Shown one piece after another: positions 7,333-13,659 of a stretch of 13,660 nucleotides of DNA (position 1 is its first letter; each line of letters starts with the position of its first letter). The position numbers and the translations under genes were made by a program. The stretch is from MGML01 sp964493985 (GTDB lineage: Bacteria > Chloroflexota > Dehalococcoidia > Dehalococcoidales > UBA2162). Where the stretch lies: positions 1 through 13,660 of the forward strand of contig CAZBQL010000083.1 in assembly GCA_964493985.1 (NCBI GenBank), in the 5' to 3' direction. A model generated the notes under the pieces. That model had not been told where the DNA came from. It did not search any database and saw only the letters and a list, made by a program, of their open reading frames with translations.

Positions 7333-7710
7333 TAGACCTGCATTACACGTCCACATCCCGGTATGTTACGAAACATACATTTATACTTGAAAAACTGTTC
7401 TGCTGCGTTGTGATGACTCATGAAAAGTAAGAATTCGGAAAAAGTAATTGCTTAGTTCGTATCATTCACATATTTAGCCGTAGTCTACCAGCAAACACAA
7501 CTTTTCTTCCGCTAATACAAACTTACGTAGTACCAAAATCACTCCGTACGTTATACTTTAAGTCTGGGTTTTTGATACTTTTAGCGATAGATTATCTGTA
7601 GACGTCTTTTTAGAATTATTCCAGCGTGCCCTCTTTTAACTGGACCTGGTTGGAGTTGCTATGAGCTGTTTTCACCAATGCTGATCCGTGACGACAAAGG
7701 ATAGGCTGGT
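7333..7710. other. 378-base intergenic leader before the pilin-like operon
   Basis: No gene is visible on either strand. It contains one perfect 7-base palindrome (7361-7378) near the proS stop and an AAAGGA Shine-Dalgarno just before 7711. A TTGATA at about 7575 could be a -35 element but has no convincing -10. The region is long enough to hold the promoter and a 5' leader of the pilin-like operon, and I could not identify a known riboswitch in it. Confidence 0.45.
7361..7378. repeat. perfect 7-bp palindrome downstream of proS
   Basis: GTATGTT and AACATAC are perfect inverted copies around ACGA. It could be a protein-binding site or a weak 3'-end hairpin of proS. No T-run follows directly on either strand, so I do not call it a terminator. 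Confidence 0.4.
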
Positions 7711-8103
7711 ATGTCCTACAGAAGTCTTCTAACAAAAAATAATCAATCGGGAATGACACTTATCGAGACAATAGTATCCATCGCTATTCTTTCGGCGATT
7801 AGTGTGGTATTCCTCGGCGGCCTGGTCGTGAGTTCAAAAGGAACTCTTGAGTCTGATGAACAGGCAACAGCAGAAAGTGTTGCCCGGTGTCAGATGGAAT
7901 GGGCACAGGGATCGACTTACGTTGATAATGCAACACAATATGCTCCTATGAATTTGGATAATTTTAACGATTACGTGGGATACTCAGCAAATATTTCCGC
8001 CGAACCTCTCCATTCGCCTGATGATGGTTTACAAAAGATTACCATTACTGTTTCACGCAACGGAGACCGGGTAATGTCAATAGAAGGATATAAGCGTAGA
8101 TAA
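7711..8103 (+). CDS. type IV pilin-like protein (PilV/GspI-like minor pseudopilin)
   Basis: A 130-aa protein with a type III (prepilin) signal: a short basic leader ending NQSG (residues 11-14), then MTLIETIVSIAILSAISVVF. Prepilin peptidase would cut after Gly14, leaving Met1 and the conserved Glu at mature position +5 (residue 19). The hydrophobic helix runs to about residue 40. The small C-terminal domain contains a strand-rich QKITITVSRNG segment, as in PilV/GspI minor pilins. It is probably assembled at the tip of a type IV pilus or pseudopilus. First gene of a three-gene run; its stop TAA directly abuts the next ATG. No peptidase or assembly ATPase is in the window. AAAGGA lies about 9 bases before the start. 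Confidence 0.85.
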   Translation: MSYRSLLTKNNQSGMTLIETIVSIAILSAISVVFLGGLVVSSKGTLESDEQATAESVARCQMEWAQGSTYVDNATQYAPMNLDNFNDYVGYSANISAEPLHSPDDGLQKITITVSRNGDRVMSIEGYKRR

Positions 8104-8634
8104 ATGAGAAAACAAGAGATTGGATTTACTATCATCGAGTTAATGATAGCCATTTCAATCATGGCTCTGGCAAGTGTAGCCGCAGGTATGGCAATATACC
8201 AGGTCTTCGGCGGTACTGAAGGTAATAATGACCGTATGACGGCCTTGCATCAGGTACAGAATGCCGGATACTGGATAAGTCGAGATACCCAGATGGCGAT
8301 AAGTGTAAATACCACCGATACCCTGACTTTTCCTGACTTCCTGCATATAGGATGGACGGAATGGGACGATGCAGGAACTCCGACATATCATTTGATTAAT
8401 TATAGCCTGGAGAACGGCTCCAATAACCTCTATTCTTTGAAACGAATGCATACGGTTATCGGTGGTTCAACAGAAGAGGTAATGGTTGCCGATTATATTT
8501 TCTACCAATCTGGAACTGAGTTTAGCAGTAACACGTCGTCCAATAACACAAATATAAACGTCAATATCACCTCGATATATGATGATACCAGAGAATCCAG
8601 AGAATACCGGATAAAACGTCGTGCCGGACTATAG
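8104..8634 (+). CDS. type IV pilin-like protein (PilW/GspJ-like minor pseudopilin)
   Basis: A 176-aa protein with a very clear prepilin signal: MRKQEIG, cleavage after Gly7, then FTIIELMIAISIMALASVAA with Glu at mature +5 (residue 12). The membrane/assembly helix is about 8-30. The remaining domain (HQVQNAGYWISRDTQMAIS, then a beta-rich part with a Y/N/S-rich loop) resembles PilW/GspJ minor pilins, which commonly carry a DAGYWISRD-like phrase after the helix. Its ATG follows the previous stop codon with no gap (TAAATG), so it is probably translated by coupling. The third pilin-like gene starts 19 bases downstream. It is likely a component of the same pilus-tip complex. Confidence 0.87.
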   Translation: MRKQEIGFTIIELMIAISIMALASVAAGMAIYQVFGGTEGNNDRMTALHQVQNAGYWISRDTQMAISVNTTDTLTFPDFLHIGWTEWDDAGTPTYHLINYSLENGSNNLYSLKRMHTVIGGSTEEVMVADYIFYQSGTEFSSNTSSNNTNINVNITSIYDDTRESREYRIKRRAGL

Positions 8635-8653
8635 GTAGAGGTACGATAAGACG

Positions 8654-9514
8654 ATGACGCTATTAAAAAGGAACAATTACAGACAGAGAGGTACGGCCCT
8701 GATAATCGTGCTCACTCTCCTTGCATTGGGAGGACTGACAATAGCAACCAGTCTAAATTATGTAAGTACTATGATTTATGATAACCAGGTTTCAGGCTGG
8801 GCAATGGATTGTATGTACTCGGCAGGCGCCGGTGTAGAATATGCGATCTGGGCTTTGGAGAATGATGAACCGATACCGGCATACCTGTCGGATAATGTGA
8901 ACGGGAAGTCGATTTCGATTGATATTGAGGATAAGGGTATATTTACATTGTATTGCGGTGACCTTATGTATGTCGGTAGTCTTCCGTCACATTACGACTG
9001 GTTAACGACCAATGGGTCTGCAGTATGCGACGGTACTGGACTTGGATCTACCTGCAATTATACGATATCGGTCTACTACACTGGTGATGCTAACCAGAGA
9101 AAAATAGTTGAACTGGGAGCCAAGTTACCGAATGGTTATACATACGTTCCTGGTTCGGCTAATTTTATTGATAATGTTGCATTTTATGACCCGGATGAAT
9201 CAGGTGGAGATACGGGCGACGAATGGATAAAATGGCTCTGGAATCCCGGATCTGGCCCGGTGATAGACCAGGCAAACCCGACGGTGAATCAGACCTTTAC
9301 GATTAATAATACAGGATCAGGATCACTCGTAGACGATTACACCTGGGTGGAAGTTCAAAGTAATGATATCGGATTGGTTGGAGAGATCACCGGCGAGAGA
9401 AAAACTGTCACAGGTACTGCTATTGGACCCGCAACAGTGGATAGTGTTATTGAAGCCGATCTCGTGCTTGTTGGTGGTACGGTATATATAATGTCTTGGC
9501 AGGTACTGGATTAA
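8654..9514 (+). CDS. PilX/GspK-like pilin-like protein with DUF11-like C-terminal domain
   Basis: A 286-aa protein with a prepilin-like leader, RQRG (10-13), followed by TALIIVLTLLALGGLTIATS. Mature +5 is Ile, not Glu, as is common for PilX and GspK tip subunits. The segment CMYSAGAGVEYAIWALEN (53-70) is the usual PilX_N phrase (an AxAGxExA helix). Beyond residue ~145 it differs from short pilins: GAKLPNGYTYVPGSANF and the later beta-strand pattern resemble a DUF11-type extracellular beta-sandwich, possibly an adhesive or structural head. Third in the operon; it has a GAGGT Shine-Dalgarno somewhat far upstream (11 bases). The transcript ends at the shared terminator at 9642-9679. The pilin-like N-terminus is confident; the C-terminal domain identity is tentative. 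Confidence 0.75.
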   Translation: MTLLKRNNYRQRGTALIIVLTLLALGGLTIATSLNYVSTMIYDNQVSGWAMDCMYSAGAGVEYAIWALENDEPIPAYLSDNVNGKSISIDIEDKGIFTLYCGDLMYVGSLPSHYDWLTTNGSAVCDGTGLGSTCNYTISVYYTGDANQRKIVELGAKLPNGYTYVPGSANFIDNVAFYDPDESGGDTGDEWIKWLWNPGSGPVIDQANPTVNQTFTINNTGSGSLVDDYTWVEVQSNDIGLVGEITGERKTVTGTAIGPATVDSVIEADLVLVGGTVYIMSWQVLD

Positions 9515-9582
9515 ATAAAGTACCTTGATTGATTACGTAAAATGAGAAGATACACCTTAATAATGAGCGACTAATCAAAAAT

Positions 9583-9609
9583 GTCATTCCCGCGAAGTCA
9601 GGAATCCAG
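9583..9609. repeat. degenerate TCATTCCCGCGAA-type palindromic repeat
   Basis: The text TCATTCCCGCGAAGTCAGGAATCCAG is a decayed copy of the dispersed palindrome whose usual form is ATTCCCGCGAAAGCGGGAAT, found between genes in many unrelated bacteria. Here only the outer ATTCC/GGAAT arms still pair. It is non-coding and lies between the pilin operon and the terminator. Confidence 0.5.
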
Positions 9610-9641
9610 AAAATCAATAATCTTACAGGTTTGGCATTGGC

Positions 9642-9679
9642 GAATAAAAAGAGAGGCTTTAAAGCCTCTCTTTTTATTC
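9642..9679. terminator. bidirectional intrinsic terminator between the pilin operon and pheT
   Basis: A perfect 19+19 palindrome: GAATAAAAAGAGAGGCTTT directly followed by its inverse complement. The stem is GC-rich near the loop (AGAGAGGC/GCCTCTCT) and flanked by an A-run and a T-run, so each strand reads as hairpin followed by T5. It ends both the plus-strand pilin transcript (stop 9514) and the converging minus-strand pheST transcript (stop 9693). Confidence 0.93.
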
Positions 9680-9692
9680 CTTACCGATTTTC

Positions 9693-12098
9693 TTACGCCC
9701 TTAATGCAGCCCCCAGGTCTCTCGCCAGCTTCTTCAGGATCTGCTCCTGGACCTTGTTCACCTCTTTATCGGTAAGAGTATGGTCGGGCGACTGGTAAGT
9801 TAGTCTGTAAGCCAGCGATTTCTTACCCGGCGGTACCTGTTCTCCCGAGTAAACATCGAAGATATCTACCGCCACAACCAGCGAAAATCCTCTGATTATC
9901 TCGACTATCTGTGTATGGATAACGCCAAAGTCCACGATAAGCGCCATATCCCTGACAACGGATGGGAACCTGGGTAATGCCTTGAATGACCTGGTATCAA
10001 GGGTATATTCAAGCAGTGCCGGCAGGTCTATCTCGAACAGAAAGGCAGCCTCATCGATATCGAATTTCTCCAGTACGGATGGATGGACCTCTCCGATAAC
10101 CCCGATCTCCTTTCCATCCACCGTCACGGAAGCCTGCCTGGAAGCATGCAGTCCGTCGTCTTTTCCCGGAACATACACAGCCTTTATACCGAGTTTGCCC
10201 AGGAGAGTTTCGACAACTCCCTTTGCATCATAAAAATCAGACTGTCGGCCTTCACCATGCCAGGAATTTTCGGTATCTATTCCGGCTATCAGACCGCACA
10301 GCATCTCACGTTCTTCCGGCAGATCATCCTTACGCGGAATAAACACTTTCCCAACCTCGAATATCCTGATGCCGCCGTCCTGGTATCTCCGGTTCGATTC
10401 CAGGGCAGTCAGTAAATTCATTCTTAGACTTGGCCTCATGTATTCCTGGTCGGCTGTCATCGGATTCGATACCTTGATAAGTGAAGATTCATCCGTTGCG
10501 GGCCCGGTCGAAATCCTGTTAATCAGGTCCCGGCTTGTCATAGTATAGGACATGACTTCCTGTAATCCCAGTCCAGCCAGGAGCCGGGTTATCTCCCGTT
10601 TCAATTCGACTACCGGCGGTGCGTCATGCCTGGGTATCGGTTCGCTTATCATCGTCGTCGGGATTTCATCGTACCCGACAACACGTGCTACTTCCTCGAT
10701 AAGGTCCTCCCTGATACTTATGTCGGTACGCCAGTAAGGTGCTGTCGCGGTTACTTCACCGGCTGAATCATCTCTCTTTATGTCAAATCCGAGCAGTTCC
10801 AGTGAATTTGCGATCTCATCAAGACTGTACTCTCTCCCGATGCAGCGCTTAACCGCAGCAGCGGAAAGAGTGATGGGTTCCTGGACAAGCTTCTCGGGAT
10901 ATATATCCACGATACCTTTAGCTACTTCTCCGCCACCCAGTTCGGCAAGAAGTTGGGTCGCCCGTTTCAGGGCAGGAAAACTCAGCTCGCGACTGATACC
11001 CCTTTCAAATCGCATACAGGCTTCGCTGGGAATCCCGAGAGACCTTCCCGTGTAATGAATGCTTTTCGGATCAAAACTCGCCGCTTCAAGCAGTATTGCG
11101 GTGGTATCTTCGGTTACCTCGCTGTTGGCGCCGCCCATGACCCCGGCAATGGCTACAGCTCCCATTGGATCGGAAATCACCAGCATACCGGAATCAAGTT
11201 CCCTTTCGTTATCGTCCAGCGTGATCATCGGCTCGTAGTCGGACGCCCGGCGAACGATTATCTTCTTTGCCCGTATCTTCTCGTAATCGAAGGAATGAAG
11301 TGGTTGACCATACTCCAGCATCACGTAGTTGGTGACGTCGACCAGATTATTGATCGGTCGCATCCCGGCAGCAATCAGTCGCTGCTGCATCCATTGCGGT
11401 GATTCGGCGAATGTTACATTCCTGATAAGGGTGACGGCGTAGCGGGGGCACAGGTCAGGCGCGTTTATCTCTATCATTATCTGGTCTTCAAGGGGATCGC
11501 CCGTTTCTTCATAGACTACATCAGGGATATGTGTTTTCTGCCCGGTCAGAGCCGCCACTTCCCTGGCAATCCCTATCACCGAAAGGCAGTCCGCCCGGTT
11601 CGGCGTGATATCGATATCGAAGACCACGTCTCCCATGTAGTCCGCCAGCGGCGTTCCTACCGGAGCATCGTCAGGCAATACCATGATCCCTTCATGCCTG
11701 TCCGATATACCAAGTTCCTTCTCGGAGCAGACCATACCCGCCGATTCGACCCCGCGTATCTTTGCCGGTCTGAGCACTTCCAGCTTTCCGGTATGCCCGT
11801 CGATAAGTTCGGCGCCGACAGAAGCGAAAGGTACTTTATCGCCGACCTTCAGGTTCGGCGCTCCGCAGACGACGGTCGTTTCTTCATTGCCAAGGTCGAG
11901 TGTAGGCAGTGTAAGACGGTCAGCATTCGGATGGGGATTTACCGCTTTTATTTGCGCCACGACCACTTTATCCCAGCCGCTGCCTGTCCTTATTATCTCC
12001 TCCACTTCGAAACCGGCCATGGTCAGTTTTTGAGCAATTTCCTCCACCGGCATCGTGATATCTACATATTCCTTTAACCAGCTAATCGGTACTTTCAT
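9693..12098 (-). CDS. pheT: phenylalanyl-tRNA synthetase beta subunit
   Basis: Large subunit of the (alpha-beta)2 PheRS that charges tRNA-Phe. At 801 aa it is full length. The N-terminal module (MKVPISWLKEYVDI) is followed by an EMAP-like tRNA-binding domain at ~40-150 (VVVAQIKAVNPHPNADRL, VCGAPNLKVGDKVPFA). The B3/B4 editing domain is at ~210-395 (PINNLVDVTNYVMLEYGQPLHSFD, split here at 248-271; GRSLGIPSEACMRFERGI at 351-368). B5 follows at ~405-480, the catalytic-like core at ~490-690, and a C-terminal FDX-ACB anticodon-binding domain from ~708 (LPRFPSVVRDMALIVD; SLAYRLTYQSPDHTLTDKEV). It is translated from ATG 12098, 40 bases after the pheS stop, in the same operon, so it is under the same leader attenuator. 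It ends before the shared terminator. Confidence 0.97.
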   Translation of the reverse strand: MKVPISWLKEYVDITMPVEEIAQKLTMAGFEVEEIIRTGSGWDKVVVAQIKAVNPHPNADRLTLPTLDLGNEETTVVCGAPNLKVGDKVPFASVGAELIDGHTGKLEVLRPAKIRGVESAGMVCSEKELGISDRHEGIMVLPDDAPVGTPLADYMGDVVFDIDITPNRADCLSVIGIAREVAALTGQKTHIPDVVYEETGDPLEDQIMIEINAPDLCPRYAVTLIRNVTFAESPQWMQQRLIAAGMRPINNLVDVTNYVMLEYGQPLHSFDYEKIRAKKIIVRRASDYEPMITLDDNERELDSGMLVISDPMGAVAIAGVMGGANSEVTEDTTAILLEAASFDPKSIHYTGRSLGIPSEACMRFERGISRELSFPALKRATQLLAELGGGEVAKGIVDIYPEKLVQEPITLSAAAVKRCIGREYSLDEIANSLELLGFDIKRDDSAGEVTATAPYWRTDISIREDLIEEVARVVGYDEIPTTMISEPIPRHDAPPVVELKREITRLLAGLGLQEVMSYTMTSRDLINRISTGPATDESSLIKVSNPMTADQEYMRPSLRMNLLTALESNRRYQDGGIRIFEVGKVFIPRKDDLPEEREMLCGLIAGIDTENSWHGEGRQSDFYDAKGVVETLLGKLGIKAVYVPGKDDGLHASRQASVTVDGKEIGVIGEVHPSVLEKFDIDEAAFLFEIDLPALLEYTLDTRSFKALPRFPSVVRDMALIVDFGVIHTQIVEIIRGFSLVVAVDIFDVYSGEQVPPGKKSLAYRLTYQSPDHTLTDKEVNKVQEQILKKLARDLGAALRA

Positions 12099-12138
12099 TT
12101 TTCTCTACTCTTTATTAATTTATTGTTTCAGATTTATT

Positions 12139-13176
12139 CTAGAATTGCCTTAAAAATCTCAGGTCGGAGGTATAGAACAACCTCATATCATCTATTCCGT
12201 ATTTCAGCATCGGGAGGCGCTCCAGTCCAATACCGAAGGCGAAACTGGTATATTCGTCAGGATCTATCCCACCCATGCGCAGTACATTTGGATGAGTCAT
12301 TCCCGCTCCGAGTATTTCCAGCCATCCGCTGTTTTTACAGAAACTGCATCCAACTCCGCGACACTTGACACAGTCAATGGCCATCTCCACGCCCGGTTCA
12401 ACGAAGGGGAAGTAATCTACCCTGAACCGTACTTTCCTGTCTTCACCGAAGTAGCGACGGGCGAATTCGTAAAGCGTTCCTTTAAGATCAGCCATGGTTA
12501 TTCCCTTATCGACTGCAATACCGTCTATGTTGTGATAGATATTCAGGTGAGTGGCGTCCGTTGCTTCATACCGGTATACCCTGGAAGGTTCGATCGTCCG
12601 TATCGGAGGTTCTCTTTCTTCAACGACCCGTGCGCTGACTGCCGTACCGTGGGTACGTAACATCATATGATTTTCACCTCCGGCATCCGCGTAGTCTACC
12701 CAGTAGGTAGACATTGTATCCCGCGAGGGATGTTCTTCCGGTATGTTGAGAGCTTCGAAATTATAGTAGTCCCACTCCACGTCCGGGCCCTGGGCGATCT
12801 GGAAACCCATCGATTTGAAGATATCGCAAATCTCGTTTATCGCCTGGGTTGTCGGGTGAATTCTGCCTGCCGGAAGAGGTTTACCAGGCAGAGTAATGTC
12901 TATAACGTCGCTATCCGCTGAAGAGAGGCGTGATTCTTTTATTTCCTGTTCTTTCTCTTTCAGACTTTTTTCCAGGCTGGTCTTTACCTTGTTCGCGGTC
13001 GCACCGGCGGTCCTTCTCTCCTCAGGAGGAAGGCTAGCCAAGCTGCGGAGTATGATGGTCAGTTCGCCTTTCCTTCCGAGATACTTGATCCTCCAGGCTT
13101 CAAGTTTTTCTTCAGCGCTTATGGTTTTCAGTTCATCAAGCGCCTGCTGTTTCAATTGTTCCGGGTTCTCTGCCAT
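12139..13176 (-). CDS. pheS: phenylalanyl-tRNA synthetase alpha subunit
   Basis: Catalytic subunit of PheRS (class IIc). The 345 residues comprise an N-terminal coiled-coil arm (~1-90, with KYLGRKGELT at 31-40), then the aminoacylation core: HPTTQAINEICDIFKSMGF (107-125), motif 2 around 173-215 (LRTHGTAVSAR, then SRVYRYEATDATH), HNIDGIAVD (215-223), and motif 3 FGIGLERLPMLKYGIDDMR (314-332). A cysteine cluster C269-x2-C272-x4-C277-x2-C280, just before GWLEILGAGM, could bind zinc. Such clusters occur in PheS of some Chloroflexota and other anaerobes but not in E. coli. The start ATG has AAGGA nine bases upstream. First structural gene of pheST, preceded by a Phe-rich leader ORF and an attenuator. 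Confidence 0.97.
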   Translation of the reverse strand: MAENPEQLKQQALDELKTISAEEKLEAWRIKYLGRKGELTIILRSLASLPPEERRTAGATANKVKTSLEKSLKEKEQEIKESRLSSADSDVIDITLPGKPLPAGRIHPTTQAINEICDIFKSMGFQIAQGPDVEWDYYNFEALNIPEEHPSRDTMSTYWVDYADAGGENHMMLRTHGTAVSARVVEEREPPIRTIEPSRVYRYEATDATHLNIYHNIDGIAVDKGITMADLKGTLYEFARRYFGEDRKVRFRVDYFPFVEPGVEMAIDCVKCRGVGCSFCKNSGWLEILGAGMTHPNVLRMGGIDPDEYTSFAFGIGLERLPMLKYGIDDMRLFYTSDLRFLRQF

Positions 13177-13211
13177 TTGTCTATTTCCTTATCATTTAGT
13201 TTCGTATTACT

Positions 13212-13234
13212 AAAAAACCCTCCACTCGGGAGGG
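13212..13234 (-). terminator. pheST attenuator (intrinsic terminator in the leader)
   Basis: On the minus strand CCCTCC-CGAGT-GGAGGG (13234-13218) is followed by six T residues (13217-13212). It lies 36 bases before the pheS ATG, downstream of the promoter and the Phe-rich leader ORF, so it must be read through for pheS to be expressed. Its 5' arm is also the partner of an alternative antiterminator helix (see the leader RNA entry). Confidence 0.92.
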
Positions 13235-13350
13235 CATATCGTTCTTATGCACAATAATCTTTTAATGATTACACTACAATACTACCTTCCCACGCGCATT
13301 CAGCGCCCCGTAAACATGAAGTTAAAACTAAATCGAAAGTCAGTATTGTA
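13228..13350 (-). promoter_or_regulatory. mutually exclusive attenuator/antiterminator RNA segments of the pheST leader
   Basis: Segment 1 (13350-13335, TACAATACTGACTTTC, codons 5-9 of the leader ORF) pairs with segment 2 (13289-13275, GAAGGTAGTATTGTA): nine pairs, one bulged G, then six more, including one G-U. Segment 2 (13291-13276, GGGAAGGTAGTATTGT) can instead pair with segment 3 (13242-13228, ACGATATGCCCTCCC): 14 pairs including two G-U, with one A-C mismatch and one bulged G. Segment 3 contains the 5' arm of the terminator. Thus 1:2 permits termination and 2:3 prevents it. A ribosome stalled at the Phe codons would mask segment 1 and favour 2:3. Pairings were worked out by eye. Confidence 0.88.
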
Positions 13351-13362
13351 TATCATTTTCAT
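13300..13362 (-). CDS. Phe-rich leader peptide controlling pheST (PheM-like)
   Basis: A 20-codon ORF starting at ATG 13362 and ending in TGA (13302-13300), with GGAAG placed 6 bases before the start. The peptide is MKMIYNTDFRFSFNFMFTGR, with Phe at residues 9, 11, 13, 15 and 17: five Phe in nine codons (TTT four times, TTC once). It lies between a strong promoter and the pheST attenuator. Its codons 5-9 form the first arm of the alternative RNA structures. By analogy to PheM of E. coli, when charged tRNA-Phe is scarce the ribosome stalls here, the antiterminator forms and pheST is transcribed. When Phe-tRNA is plentiful the terminator forms. The peptide itself probably has no other function. 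It shares no close residue-by-residue similarity with E. coli PheM beyond Phe richness, so the likeness is one of logic rather than clear homology. Confidence 0.92.
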   Translation of the reverse strand: MKMIYNTDFRFSFNFMFTGR

Positions 13363-13379
13363 ATTCAACTTCCGGCAAA

Positions 13380-13409
13380 AGTGTATCATATGGCTTGAGT
13401 TATTGTCAA
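13380..13409 (-). promoter_or_regulatory. pheST promoter
   Basis: A consensus -35 TTGACA (13409-13404), an 18-base spacer and -10 TACACT (13385-13380) on the minus strand. Transcription should start near 13373, giving a 5' UTR of only about a dozen bases before the leader ATG at 13362. It lies directly downstream of the terminator that ends the hicB-side transcript. Confidence 0.85.
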
Positions 13410-13411
13410 CT

Positions 13412-13447
13412 AAAAAGCCCGAAAGGATATGAGCGGCTCTTTCCGGC
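13412..13447 (-). terminator. intrinsic terminator downstream of the hicB-like gene
   Basis: On the minus strand GCCGGAAAG (13447-13439) pairs with CTTTCGGGC (13425-13417), 8 of 9 positions, around a 13-base loop, followed by T5 (13416-13412). It would stop transcripts from the hicB-like gene before the pheST promoter, so pheST depends on its own promoter and attenuator. Confidence 0.7.
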
Positions 13448-13500
13448 AGTTTCGATCGCATCTGTTAAGACCCGCTCTATAACGAAGAGTATTAAAAACA

Positions 13501-13659
13501 TCAATCGGCTGCTAACTTAACACTTATCAACCGGTTTATACTGATATTTGATTCGGCTGCCTGGATGGCAAGTTTTCTGTGGACTTCAGGCGGTATCCGG
13601 ATAGACAAATTCCCTGAATAATGCTTAGTGGATAGCGGAACAGGAATAGTTTCATTGCT
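13501..13659 (-). CDS. HicB-like antitoxin, C-terminal part (runs off the window)
   Basis: The last 52 residues of a gene whose start lies beyond the right edge. The sequence reads SNETIPVPLSTKHYSGNLSI, then RIPPEVHRKLAIQAAESNIS and INRLISVKLAAD, ending at TGA (13503-13501). The phrase YSGxxxxRIPPEVHRKLAxxA followed by SINRLIxxKL is the ribbon-helix-helix DNA-binding tail of HicB-family antitoxins. The preceding PxPLSTKHY is typical of the linker after the partial RNase H-like HicB domain. No hicA-like gene follows it (the terminator comes next). Any hicA partner would have to be upstream, outside the window, or absent as in solitary HicB proteins. The frame has no internal stop. Confidence 0.82.
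   Translation of the reverse strand, partial: SNETIPVPLSTKHYSGNLSIRIPPEVHRKLAIQAAESNISINRLISVKLAAD

Noticed and set aside
7635..7665. Sigma-54 promoter (GG...TTGCT) upstream of the pilin-like genes
   Set aside because: No GG pair falls at the required distance from the GC of TTGCT.
7610..7710. Cyclic di-GMP (GEMM) riboswitch before the pilin-like genes, suggested by GACGACAAAGG
   Set aside because: The GGCAAACC half and the receptor helices are missing, and the AAAGGA is adequately explained as the ribosome binding site.
11529..12077. 182-codon open frame on the plus strand opposite pheT
   Set aside because: It lies entirely antisense to a well-conserved synthetase domain, has no ribosome binding site and no recognisable protein features. 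It is a shadow of pheT codons.
13212..13400. T-box riboswitch in the pheS leader
   Set aside because: No T-box core sequence is present, and the region is fully explained by a leader ORF with alternative helices.
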